From: CAZOIA01 sp964579675
GTDB lineage: Bacteria; Planctomycetota; Phycisphaerae; UBA1845; PWPN01
Assembly (NCBI GenBank): GCA_964579675.1
Contig: CAZOIA010000016.1
Coordinates: 1 to 45,405, forward strand
Direction: 5' to 3'
DNA: 45,405 nt
The notes under the pieces were generated by a model. The model saw only the letters and a program-made list of their open reading frames with translations. It was not told the origin of the DNA and ran no database searches. Of the stretch, positions 9,020 through 17,079 are shown piece by piece (the first letter of the stretch is position 1; each line of letters starts with the position of its first letter). The position numbers and the translations under genes were made by a program.

Positions 9020-9094
9020 GGACTTAGCCGAAATCAAGCGGGTCATCAGGAAACTTGAGAAGGGCGGCGGCGGGGTCGGTTGAATCGGTTCGGC

Positions 9095-9733
9095 TCAAAC
9101 GTTCATGAGACCATGTTGCATGGCGAAGTTGGTCAATTCGGCGTTGTTTCGGAGACGCAGCTTGGCCAACAGGTTCAAGCGGTGGGCATCGACGGTCTTG
9201 GCGCTGATCGACAGTTCGTCGGCGATCTCGCGATGGGTGGCACCCGCCACCAGTCGGCGCAGCACCTGGAACTCGCGGTCGGTAAGGGAATCCATCGGCT
9301 CGCGTCCCGGGCCGTCCACGAACCGCAGGGCCAGCGCTTCGCGGAGCGATTGGGACACGAATCGTCGGCCCTGGTGCACGGTCCGGATCGCCTCGGCCAG
9401 TTCCGACGGGGCCGCGTCTTTAACCACGTACCCCGACGCCCCCATCCGCAGCAGCCGGGCCGCGTGGTGCTCGTCTGCATACATGGTCACGATCACCACT
9501 CGCGTAACGGGTTTCCTCTGCCTGGCCAGCCGGCGGGTCGTCTCCACGCCGTCCAGGCCCGGCATGGCGACATCGAGCAGCACGACGTCCGGCCCACACT
9601 GCTCGACGAGTTCCAGGGCCTCTTTGCCGCCGCCCGCCTCGCCCACAATGGTGAAGTCTTCCTCCTCCTCCAATATCCGCCGTATGCCTTCACGGACCAG
9701 TTGGTGATCGTCAGCGATGAGGATCTTGATCAT
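9095..9733 (-). CDS. NarL/FixJ-family response regulator
   Basis: A 212-residue DNA-binding regulator. The receiver domain (~1-120) has the acidic pair in IADDHQLVREG, the phospho-acceptor Asp54 in VLLDVAMPG, Thr83 and Lys105 (GYVVKDA). A linker leads to a LuxR/NarL-type helix-turn-helix at ~148-205 (LTDREFQVLRRL, THREIADELSISAKTVDAH). I start at ATG 9733 because its IKILIADDH follows directly and because it overlaps the kinase stop as ATGA; the longer frame to 9784 would sit inside the kinase gene. The coupling to the GAF-domain kinase marks the pair as a cognate two-component system. Target genes are unknown; the divergent promoter region at 12118-12337 is an obvious candidate. Confidence 0.94.
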   Translation of the reverse strand: MIKILIADDHQLVREGIRRILEEEEDFTIVGEAGGGKEALELVEQCGPDVVLLDVAMPGLDGVETTRRLARQRKPVTRVVIVTMYADEHHAARLLRMGASGYVVKDAAPSELAEAIRTVHQGRRFVSQSLREALALRFVDGPGREPMDSLTDREFQVLRRLVAGATHREIADELSISAKTVDAHRLNLLAKLRLRNNAELTNFAMQHGLMNV

Positions 9734-12117
9734 GGGCAGCGGCCCTTGTCTGCAGGCTGCCAGGGCAACTCGGCGGTAACGCAAACCCCGCCCGCCGACA
9801 CGTTCTCCACCCGCACCGCGCCGCCCACGGCGGCCGCTCGCTCCCGCATCCCTATTATGCCCAGCGACTTGGTCCCGGACAAATCAGCCGGGTCGGCACC
9901 GCGCCCGTTGTCAACGATCTTAACCTCCAGCATCCCGTCGCGGTGCTTGACCGACACTTCGCACTCCGATGCCCCCGCGTAGCGGGCCACGTTCGTCAGC
10001 GCCTCCTGGACAATCCTGAATACAATTGTTGCGGGCGGATCCTCGATCTCCAGCTCGGGCGGATCCGAAATGACCCGACAGGCAATACCCGCCCGCTGCT
10101 CAAACTCCGACACGTGCGATCGGATCGTATCCAGCAGCCCCTCGTGGTCCAGCAGTTGCGGGCGAAGGGTCCGCGTCAGGTGCCGGATCGTCTGCATAAC
10201 CTGGTCCACATAGGCTTTCGCTTCGCTGACCCGTTCCTTGAGCGCCGGTTGTGCGCCCTTGAGGCGCCCATCGAGCCACGCCAGGTCCATGTTCAACGCC
10301 GTCAGCAACTGCCCCAACTCATCGTGCAGCTCCTTCGAGATCCGGGCCCGCTCTTGTTCCAGGCTCTTCTCCGCATCCGCGGTCAGCTTCCGCACCTGAG
10401 CCAGATGGGCCTCCTCCACCCGTTGCCGCGAACACAGATGCCCCAGCACGGAGGCATACATCAGCAGCAGTTCGCAGGTCTGGTCGGTAATCGGCTCACC
10501 CTTGAGCAGGTTGTCCGTACACAGTGACCCGGTGATTCGCTCGCCGTCCCAGATCGTGGCAATGGCCACCGAGCCGGTGCCGACGCCCCGGCCCCGGTCG
10601 TCGGACAGCTTCTGGTTTTCCATCCGGCGGGCCACCATGGGATCTTTGCGGACCATGGCCTCGCGGGCTGCCAGGTCCACCGGCAGCCGGATCCCCCGCT
10701 CGTCCCGGACATTGCCCTGTTCGTCCGTACCGAACGATCCCACAACGAACTCGTCGCCGTCCTCGTCGAGGAACCACATGCCCAGCCGATCGAACCCCAA
10801 TCGACTCCGGCCGAGTTCGATGGCCCGTTTGCACAGCTCGTCGAATGAGCCGATCTTGGACAGTTCGTTGCTGACTTCCAGCAGGGCGGCAAGTTTCTCC
10901 TTGAATCGTTTCTCGGCCTGGTCGCTTACCCGCAGCGCTTCTTCCGCTTTTATCCGGGAGCACGAGTGGGCCAGCGCCGACGCGTACAAACCCAGCAGCT
11001 CGCAATCGCGATCGGTGATCGGCCGCCGCTGGAGCAGATTGTCCACGTCCACGAAACCGAACACCTTCTCGCCGTCGAACATCGTTGCCGAAGCGTGGAA
11101 GCCCCGCCCCACCGCCTCCAGCTTCTCGTTCATCAAGTCGCCGACGGTCCGGGTGACAGCAGCCGGGGTGCCCGAAGCGATGACCTCCCTTGTTCTCCCG
11201 TCCGGTCTCCCGGGAAGGGGGTGGTGCTCGCCTCGCTCGTCTCGGATTTCGCCGTGCTCATCGGTACCGAACGTACCGACGAATTCCTTCTGATCCTCGC
11301 TGATCAGCCAGATGCCCATGCGGTCGAACCCCAGGCGGTTTCGGCCCAGCTCCACCGCCTGCCGGCACAACTCGTCCATCGAGTGGGCCTTGGACAGCTT
11401 GTTGCTGACTGCCAGCAGCGCCGCGAGTTGCTCCTTGGATCGCTTCTCGAGCTGGTCGCTTTCCCGCAGGGCCTGTTCCGCCTTCACCCGGGACCACAAG
11501 TGGGCCAGGGTCGATGCGTAAAGCCCGAGCAGCTCGCAGTCGCGATCGGTGATCAGCCGATGCCGCAGCAGGTTGTCCATGTCCACGAAGCCGAGCAGCT
11601 TCTCCCCGTGGATCATTGCCGCCGCCACATGCTGGCCTTCACCCAACACCTCGCCGTTCGCGTTCAAGATGTCGCCTTCATACCGGGTCCTTGCGGTCGG
11701 CGTCGGGGTGGCCATGATCTCCCTGCCCCTCCGGCCGACCGGGCGGCGCAAGGTCCGTTCGTCCCGGGTTTCGCCATGGTCATCGGTACCGAAGGTGCCC
11801 ACGAACTCATTAGGATCACTCTCATTGATCAGCCAGATCCCCAGTCGGTCGAAACCCAGTCGATCTCGGCCGAGTTCCACCGCTTGCCGGTACAATTCGT
11901 CCAGGGAAGAAACCTTGGAAAGCTCGTTCCCGATTTCAATGAGAGCGGTCAACCGTTGTTTGAACTGACGATCCGTTTCGGTGTCCGCCGCGCCCCCTGC
12001 GGCAAGGTGCGGCTGGTCCTGGCGGTTCTCGAGCCGGGCGAGCTTGGCCCGCAAGGCGTGTATCTCTTCAAGGAGCCGGCTCTCGCTGTTTCGGGATTCG
12101 CCCATGGCCCGCTCCAT
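9730..12117 (-). CDS. Soluble histidine kinase with three tandem GAF domains
   Basis: A 795-residue cytosolic sensor without membrane helices. After a short coiled coil (~10-35) come three similar GAF units at ~52-213, ~225-393 and ~405-567, each beginning with a helix like ALLEVSNELSKI, then LGFDRLGIWL, EFVGTFGTD and an ending ITDRDCELLGLYAS. A cysteine is kept at the same place in all three (C194, C372, C548). The kinase part is of the DesK/NarQ type: dimerisation helix with phospho-acceptor His598 (RISKELHDELGQLL), then an ATPase domain with N-box (VQEALTNVARYA, Asn709), G1 box VDNGRGADP and G2 box SLGIIGMRER. It overlaps the response regulator by four bases. The ligand is unknown. The start could be M1 or M5; neither has a strong ribosome site. 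Confidence 0.93.
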   Translation of the reverse strand: MERAMGESRNSESRLLEEIHALRAKLARLENRQDQPHLAAGGAADTETDRQFKQRLTALIEIGNELSKVSSLDELYRQAVELGRDRLGFDRLGIWLINESDPNEFVGTFGTDDHGETRDERTLRRPVGRRGREIMATPTPTARTRYEGDILNANGEVLGEGQHVAAAMIHGEKLLGFVDMDNLLRHRLITDRDCELLGLYASTLAHLWSRVKAEQALRESDQLEKRSKEQLAALLAVSNKLSKAHSMDELCRQAVELGRNRLGFDRMGIWLISEDQKEFVGTFGTDEHGEIRDERGEHHPLPGRPDGRTREVIASGTPAAVTRTVGDLMNEKLEAVGRGFHASATMFDGEKVFGFVDVDNLLQRRPITDRDCELLGLYASALAHSCSRIKAEEALRVSDQAEKRFKEKLAALLEVSNELSKIGSFDELCKRAIELGRSRLGFDRLGMWFLDEDGDEFVVGSFGTDEQGNVRDERGIRLPVDLAAREAMVRKDPMVARRMENQKLSDDRGRGVGTGSVAIATIWDGERITGSLCTDNLLKGEPITDQTCELLLMYASVLGHLCSRQRVEEAHLAQVRKLTADAEKSLEQERARISKELHDELGQLLTALNMDLAWLDGRLKGAQPALKERVSEAKAYVDQVMQTIRHLTRTLRPQLLDHEGLLDTIRSHVSEFEQRAGIACRVISDPPELEIEDPPATIVFRIVQEALTNVARYAGASECEVSVKHRDGMLEVKIVDNGRGADPADLSGTKSLGIIGMRERAAAVGGAVRVENVSAGGVCVTAELPWQPADKGRCP

Positions 12118-12216
12118 CCACCAAGGACCTGGATGACCCGTACTCTAACCCAGCCGGTGCCCCAACACAACTGCTAACGCGCCACGCCCCGCTGATCATT
12201 CATTATGCCTCGTTCA

Positions 12217-12237
12217 ACGTTCCCCCCCCTCGAACGT
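12217..12237. promoter_or_regulatory. Short inverted repeat in divergent intergenic region
   Basis: ACGTTC (12217-12222) and GAACGT (12232-12237) form a 6-bp inverted repeat around a C-rich spacer, between the divergent kinase gene and the prepilin-like gene. It could be a binding site for the adjacent regulator, but there is no known consensus to compare with. The rest of the 220-base gap shows no convincing -35/-10 pair. Confidence 0.2.
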
Positions 12238-12337
12238 CACCGCTGTTGTCCAACGAGGGCCTGGCATGGGAGCCAATGAGGTGGTAGTATGACCAGTAAG
12301 GCCGGCTGCAATAGGCGGCACAGCGGGGAGGATTACT

Positions 12338-13348
12338 GTGCACTCAAGACGCGGGTCACTGCTCGTGTTCATAAAGCGGCGGACCCGACGCATGCAGGAC
12401 CATGCCGGCAAGGGTGGCTTCACACTGATCGAACTCCTGGTCGTGGTCGCGATCATCGCCTTGCTGCTGGCGATTCTGTTACCCGCGCTGTCCCGCGTCC
12501 GGGCCCAGGCCCGGATGGCCAAGTGCCGAAGCAACGAGCGGCAATTCGGTGTGGCCATGACCATCTTCACCGCCGAACACCAGGGCCGGGTTCCGCGTGG
12601 CTTGTCGCGGCACGGCCCCAGCGGCGATCCTACCGGCCCGGTCAACTGGGTACGGATGGTGGCACGGCTGTTCGGCGACAAGAAGAGCTACGCCGCCAAC
12701 TTCAACCGCGTCCCGGTGGAGAAGTTCGAGGTGTTCTCGTGCCCGGCGCGGGCCCAGGAATACCCCGGCACCTTCCTCGATTACGTCGTCAACTCGATGG
12801 ATCATCGGGGCCCGATCGAGCTGACCGGTTGTTCGCCCGCCCCGACAACCGGGAAGTGGTACGAAGCGGAAGGGGTCACAAAGATCAACGTCTGGAAAAG
12901 GCCGGCGGAGGTTATTTACGTCACGGAGGCGGTTCGGGAAAGTTGGGACATCGAGGACCCGAACAACTCCAACCGCACGCTGGGGGGCATCCGTGAGAAC
13001 ATCGAGTCGATTCGGGCCGAGGTCCCACCCCGTCAGACGGGCTTTGATTGGTTTGACGTCCCGGGCGGCATGTCGATTCCCACTTATCGCGAGTTCACCG
13101 GGAGCGGGTCCCGGCTGCCGCGAGCGGCTGTGAGAATGCATCTCAGCCGCGGCAGCAATGGTGTTTTTGCCGATGGCCACGTAGAACTCGTCAAGCCGCC
13201 GCCGCGCAATGTGGGTCTCCAGACGATCCACGAGTTCTATCTGAGGAAGTTCGGGGTTGACCCCGACGTGATCGACGGGTGCACCGCCCTGGAGACGACT
13301 GCCACCACTGGTCCGTGCGCGGTGGGTGACACGAAGTGGCGACCCTGA
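12338..13348 (+). CDS. Type II secretion/prepilin-like protein (planctomycete type)
   Basis: A 336-residue secreted pseudopilin-like protein. The N-terminal methylation motif is KGG/FTLIELLVVVAII, with processing expected after Gly27 and Glu at position 5 of the mature chain (Glu32), followed by a hydrophobic helix to ~50 and the usual SRVRAQARMAKCRSNERQFG helix. The C-terminal half contains the SNGVFADGHVELV motif typical of the large planctomycete family of prepilin-like proteins with an H-X9-DG-type ending. The GTG start is preceded by GGGGAGGA at 12325-12332, five bases away, which favours it over the internal ATG 12392. Families of these proteins are abundant in planctomycetes; the individual role is unknown. 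The gene is divergent from the kinase, so it may be a target of that system (inference). Confidence 0.88.
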   Translation: MHSRRGSLLVFIKRRTRRMQDHAGKGGFTLIELLVVVAIIALLLAILLPALSRVRAQARMAKCRSNERQFGVAMTIFTAEHQGRVPRGLSRHGPSGDPTGPVNWVRMVARLFGDKKSYAANFNRVPVEKFEVFSCPARAQEYPGTFLDYVVNSMDHRGPIELTGCSPAPTTGKWYEAEGVTKINVWKRPAEVIYVTEAVRESWDIEDPNNSNRTLGGIRENIESIRAEVPPRQTGFDWFDVPGGMSIPTYREFTGSGSRLPRAAVRMHLSRGSNGVFADGHVELVKPPPRNVGLQTIHEFYLRKFGVDPDVIDGCTALETTATTGPCAVGDTKWRP

Positions 13349-13575
13349 CACCGCTGTCCGTGAGGCCGAGCGCGCTCGAGAACCGACCGCCAAGACAGTT
13401 GCCCAGACCCCGGCGTTGTGCTGAAGGAAAGGAGGACACGGGGAACCGTGTGAAGTGTGTCAGGACTTTGTGCGCCGGGGCGTGGCGGAGCAATCCGCTC
13501 GTGGGTCCGGGGATCGTGCCGGCCACTATTGCTCCCGTTGCCCTTTTATGTTTCCGTTGTCGGTCGCCGGTAGTG

Positions 13576-13603
13576 TTGAAAACCGGGGCTCGGGGGTTAT
13601 AGT
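13576..13603 (+). promoter_or_regulatory. Sigma-70-like promoter of tRNA-Gly
   Basis: TTGAAA (13576-13581) and TATAGT (13598-13603) are separated by 16 bases. Transcription would start near 13610, about six bases before the mature tRNA, fitting a tRNA promoter. Confidence 0.65.
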
Positions 13604-13615
13604 GGTGTATTCGAG

Positions 13616-13687
13616 GCGGGTGTAGCTCAGTGGTAGAGCGTCACGTTGCCAACGTGAATGTCGTGGGTTCAAGTCCCATCACCCGCT
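13616..13687 (+). tRNA. tRNA-Gly (anticodon GCC)
   Basis: A complete cloverleaf of 72 bases. The acceptor stem is GCGGGTG (13616-13622) with CACCCGC (13680-13686) and discriminator T13687. The D arm is GCTC/GAGC, the anticodon stem TCACG/CGTGA encloses loop TTGCCAA with anticodon GCC at 13648-13650, and the T arm is GTGGG/CCCAT with loop TTCAAGT. CCA is not encoded. Its strong promoter and the structured terminator-like region downstream suggest a single-gene transcript, although read-through toward tig is possible. Confidence 0.98.
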
Positions 13688-14099
13688 GTGGAGATTGCCC
13701 CGGCCGACCGGGAGGTCGGCCGCTACTGATGAGGCGATCGCAGGGTACCGGCCCGATGAGGCCAGGCGTTGGCTGCGGTCGCAAGAGCAGGACCAATCGG
13801 TCTCGCCGCGGCCGGCTGCCAACGCCTGGCGGTGCGGCGGTTTCGGTTGGTCTTTTCTTTTTCGCCGTCGGCTAGTGCCGTTTTCGGCAAGAGAGTTTCG
13901 CGGTGTCGGCACCGGGAGAATCGTGCGCGGCGGACCCATGCCACGCCGGAGAAACTGACCGACCGAAAACGGGACCAGTATGAGTTTCGCTTGTGGCTGC
14001 CCGGCCCGGTTTGCGGTCATCGGGTCTCGCTTGTGGCGCGGGCGAGGCAGCATACCAGGCGAGTTGGATGCTTGGAACTTTTTCAGGAGCGGTCCTGCC
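13688..14099 (+). other. 412-base gap between tRNA-Gly and tig: structured leader
   Basis: No convincing gene is seen here; the reading frame of tig extends back to 13980 but without a ribosome site. The stretch holds a 9-bp hairpin with a GGGA loop (13701-13722), a pair of mutually exclusive long stems ending in a T-rich tract (13761-13862), and a small hairpin TGCCG-TTTT-CGGCA (13876-13889). The 13-base core of the last recurs exactly at 17052-17064, just after the second clpP. The tig ribosome site CAGGAG is at 14084-14089. Confidence 0.5.
13761..13862 (+). terminator. Terminator with overlapping antiterminator-like stem
   Basis: Terminator form: GACCAATCG (13791-13799) pairs with CGGTTGGTC (13844-13852) with one G-U pair, and CGCCGC (13804-13809) pairs with GCGGCG (13834-13839). 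TTTTCTTTTT follows at 13853-13862. Alternative form: the perfect 13-bp repeat 13761-13773 with 13818-13830 crosses the first structure and would exclude it. This is the layout of a transcription attenuator, or simply a complex tRNA terminator. No ligand-binding motif is recognised. Confidence 0.5.
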
Positions 14100-15617
14100 A
14101 TGGCGGATGATGAGGTCCTCGACGAGCAGGTGGACGAGGTGGAAGAGGCGTCGGGCGACGACGAGGGCGGCGACGAGGAGAAGTCCCTCGAAGACAAGCT
14201 GAAAGAGGCGGTCGATGTCCGGGTCGAAGACGTCGGTGGACTTCGCAAGAAGCTGACCATCACCGTCCCGCACGGCTCCATTTCTGAACAGCTCGACGAG
14301 CAGTACGGCGAACTGCGGCGTGACGCGATGGTACCAGGCTTTCGCAAAGGGCGGGCGCCGCGGCGGCTGCTGGAGAAACGGTTCGGCAACGAGGTCAGCG
14401 AGACACTGGTGCAGAAAATGGTCGGCACGGGCTACCTGGCCGCCATCGATAAGACCGAGTTGAAGGTCATCGGCGACCCGCTGATCTGGGTCAGAGAGAA
14501 GGATGCCGAGCGCGAAATGCTCGTGGACGTGCAAGAGGCGATGGACCTGATCAAGCTCCCCGACGACGAGCCGCTGGTATTCTCGTGCGAGGTGGAGGTC
14601 CGGCCCGAGTTCGATCTGCCCGAGGTCGAGGGCATCGAGATCAAGAAACCCGTCGTCACAGTGAGCGACGAGGACGTTAACGTGCAGATCAACCGCATCC
14701 GGGCACGACGCGGCACGTATGAGACGCTGCCCGACGAGGCGGTTGAGCCGGACGACGTGGTGATCGCCGATGTGAAGATGAGTTCGGGCGAGACGTTGCT
14801 CAAGGAGCAGGAAGCGGTCCGCATGGCCGCCCGGCCGCAGGTCGTCGATGGCGTAGCGCTCGAGAAGCTGGGCGAGGTGCTGACCGGGGCAAGGGCCGGC
14901 GAGGTGCGTACCGTTTCCGGCACGATCTCGGACGATTACGTCAAGGCCGATTTCCGCGGCCAGCCGGCGGATTTCGAGTTCAAGCTCCGTGAGGTCCAGC
15001 GGTTAAGGATGCCCGAACTGGACGACGAGTTCATCCACAACCTCGGGTTCGAGACCGAGGCCGAGCTTCGCGAATGGGTCAGAAGCGAGATGGAAAGCCG
15101 GCTCGGCGAAGAGATCCGACGCGCCATGGCCGGGCAGGTCCGCAAGTACCTGCTCGACAACACGTCGCTCGAGCTGCCGGAGCGGGTTTCCGAGCGTCAG
15201 GCTGCCCGGGTTACGGTGCGGCGCCTGGTGGACCTGTACCAGCAGGGCGTCCCGCCTGCCGAGGCGGAGAAGCTCACGGACGAGTTGAAGGCGAGCGCGA
15301 GGGAAGAGACGGCCCGCGAGCTGAAGCTCTTCTTCATCATGGAGAAGCTGGCCGAGGAGTTCGAGGTCGAGGTGACCGAAGGCGAGATCAACGGCCTGAT
15401 CGCCAGCATCGCCCAGCGGCAGGGCCAGCGGTTTGACCGGGTGCGGGACGAGCTGTCCAAGGAAGGCGGCCTGGCGAATCTGTACCTGCAGATTCGGGAC
15501 GAGAAGATCATCGATCAGCTCATCGACAAGGCGAACGTCGTAGAATCGAAGCCCGAGACCGACCAGGCCGATAAGACAGCGGATGACGAGGCCGATGAAT
15601 TCGCCGACGAAACCTGA
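14100..15617 (+). CDS. tig: Trigger factor
   Basis: Ribosome-bound chaperone and prolyl isomerase that first meets nascent chains. At 505 residues it is longer than the usual ~430, because of a strongly acidic N-terminal extension (~1-43) and an acidic tail (~480-505). The ribosome-binding domain carries the signature GFRKGRAP at 80-87 (family GFRxGxxP). A PPIase-like middle domain (~213-300) and the helical C-terminal arms (~300-480, containing MPELDDEFIHNLGFETEAEL) follow. I start at ATG 14100 after CAGGAG at 14084-14089. It heads a tig-clpP-clpP group as in many bacteria where tig precedes clpP, but clpX is not next to it. The acidic extension is unusual; whether it changes ribosome docking is unknown. 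Confidence 0.94.
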   Translation: MADDEVLDEQVDEVEEASGDDEGGDEEKSLEDKLKEAVDVRVEDVGGLRKKLTITVPHGSISEQLDEQYGELRRDAMVPGFRKGRAPRRLLEKRFGNEVSETLVQKMVGTGYLAAIDKTELKVIGDPLIWVREKDAEREMLVDVQEAMDLIKLPDDEPLVFSCEVEVRPEFDLPEVEGIEIKKPVVTVSDEDVNVQINRIRARRGTYETLPDEAVEPDDVVIADVKMSSGETLLKEQEAVRMAARPQVVDGVALEKLGEVLTGARAGEVRTVSGTISDDYVKADFRGQPADFEFKLREVQRLRMPELDDEFIHNLGFETEAELREWVRSEMESRLGEEIRRAMAGQVRKYLLDNTSLELPERVSERQAARVTVRRLVDLYQQGVPPAEAEKLTDELKASAREETARELKLFFIMEKLAEEFEVEVTEGEINGLIASIAQRQGQRFDRVRDELSKEGGLANLYLQIRDEKIIDQLIDKANVVESKPETDQADKTADDEADEFADET

Positions 15618-15721
15618 GGCGCCTTCGAGCGAGGCCGGTGAGACCCCGCCGGTTATCGGATGCTGGCGTTCTTCTCGGTTCGTCACGCAGCGGCAGGTAA
15701 CAGGGAATCAGAAAGGATCCC

Positions 15722-16348
15722 ATGAGCCATCCGGAAGACATCCTCCAAACGACTAATCAGCAGATGCCGCCGTATCAGCGCTACCGGGAGATGTCCATTG
15801 AAGACATGCTCCTTGAGAACCGGATCATCTTTCTGGCCGGTCCGATAAGCGAGCGGACGGCAAGCGTGGTGATCATGCGGCTTCTGTACTTGCAGTCTAT
15901 CAAGAAGGACCAGGCGATCAACCTGTACATCAACTCCCCGGGCGGGCTGGTCGACCAGACGCTGGCGGTCTACGACACGATGCAGTTTCTCGGCTGCGAA
16001 GTTGCGACCTACTGCATCGGGCAGGCGGCCAGCGGGGCCGCCATCATCCTGGCCGCCGGGTCCAAGGGGCATCGTTACGCCCTGCCCAACGCGAAGGTCA
16101 TGCTGCATCAGCCCTACAGCGGGATCTCCGGACAGGCAGAGGACATCAAGATCCAGGCGGAGGAGATTCTGAAGGACAAGAAGCTGCTCAACGAGATCCT
16201 GGCCAAGCATACCGGCCAGGACCCCGAGAAGATCGCCCGGGAAATCGAACGTGACCGGTTCATGAACGCCCAGGAGGCGTTGGAATACGGCCTGGTTGAC
16301 GAGATTCTGGCCGAGCCGGAGAAAGAGAAAAAGAGGAAGAAATCCTGA
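15722..16348 (+). CDS. clpP: ATP-dependent Clp protease proteolytic subunit (first copy)
   Basis: A 208-residue serine protease subunit that forms the ClpP chamber with an AAA+ partner. The catalytic triad is Ser104 (GQAASGAAI), His129 (MLHQP) and Asp178 (ERDRF). The residue after the catalytic serine is Gly instead of the common Met, as in the ClpP2-type subunits of organisms with two-component ClpP. The QAASGAA and ALPNAKVMLHQP stretches resemble mycobacterial ClpP2 as I remember it. The ribosome site AAAGGA lies just upstream of ATG 15722. Next to a second, canonical ClpP, a mixed ClpP1-ClpP2 barrel is likely (inference). No propeptide is obvious. Confidence 0.95.
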   Translation: MSHPEDILQTTNQQMPPYQRYREMSIEDMLLENRIIFLAGPISERTASVVIMRLLYLQSIKKDQAINLYINSPGGLVDQTLAVYDTMQFLGCEVATYCIGQAASGAAIILAAGSKGHRYALPNAKVMLHQPYSGISGQAEDIKIQAEEILKDKKLLNEILAKHTGQDPEKIAREIERDRFMNAQEALEYGLVDEILAEPEKEKKRKKS

Positions 16349-16423
16349 CCTGCATAGGCGCCGCCTGGCCCCGTTGATCCGTCGGCGAGTTGACGGGGCG
16401 GCAAACTGACACGGGAACCCTCC

Positions 16424-17047
16424 ATGAGCAATCTGATTCCGATCGTGATTGAGAAAACCGGCCGCGGGGAGCGAGCATACGACATTTACTCGCGCCTGTT
16501 GCGGGATCGCATCATTTTCCTCGGAGGAAGCATCGACGACGATACCGCCAACGTGATCATTGCTCAGATGCTGTTCCTGTCAAACGAGGACAGCAAACTG
16601 CCGATCAGCTTCTACATCAACTCGCCGGGTGGTTCGGTCTCGGCGGGGCTGGCCGTTTACGATACGATGCAGTTCCTGCGGTGCGGTGTGCAGACGTTCT
16701 GCATCGGGATGGCGGCCAGTATGGGCGCGCTGCTGATGGCCGGCGGAACGAAAGGGCAACGGTACGTCCTTCCCAATTCGCGAATGCTGCTCCATCAGCC
16801 TCTGATCGGCGGCGTACTCGAGGGGGCGGCGACCGACCTGTCGATCGAGGCGCAGGAGATCATTCGGCTCCGTCACCGCTTGTACGACATCCTCTCCTCG
16901 CACACGGGTCGGGCGGTCGAGGAGATCGAGCGAGACTGCGACCGCAACAAGTGGCTGAACTGCGACGAGGCGATCGAGTACGGCCTGGCCGACAGCATCC
17001 TGGAGCGGGCGCCGGTGGTGGTCTCCCGGCCGCCGGCGGATGATTAG
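16424..17047 (+). CDS. clpP: ATP-dependent Clp protease proteolytic subunit (second copy)
   Basis: A 207-residue canonical ClpP with catalytic Ser99 (GMAASMGAL), His124 (LLHQP) and Asp173 (ERDCDRNKW). It starts 75 bases after the first clpP and runs in the same direction, so the two are probably co-transcribed with tig. Sequence differences at the active-site strand and handle region relative to copy 1 suggest specialised subunits of one complex rather than redundant copies. The ribosome site is weak. The C-terminal tail VVVSRPPADD is short. An ATPase partner (clpX or clpC) is not in the window. Confidence 0.95.
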   Translation: MSNLIPIVIEKTGRGERAYDIYSRLLRDRIIFLGGSIDDDTANVIIAQMLFLSNEDSKLPISFYINSPGGSVSAGLAVYDTMQFLRCGVQTFCIGMAASMGALLMAGGTKGQRYVLPNSRMLLHQPLIGGVLEGAATDLSIEAQEIIRLRHRLYDILSSHTGRAVEEIERDCDRNKWLNCDEAIEYGLADSILERAPVVVSRPPADD

Positions 17048-17079
17048 CGAATGCCGTTTTCGGCGAGGGAGCCCAACGA

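Noticed and set aside
13336..13602. Small gene between the prepilin-like gene and tRNA-Gly
   Set aside because: There is an AAAGGAGG sequence at 13428-13435, but the nearest usable start is 14 bases away and the product is not protein-like; the frame also runs through the tRNA promoter.
13688..13870. T-box or known riboswitch upstream of tig
   Set aside because: No T-box sequence, specifier loop or recognised aptamer core is visible; only terminator/antiterminator-like pairing.
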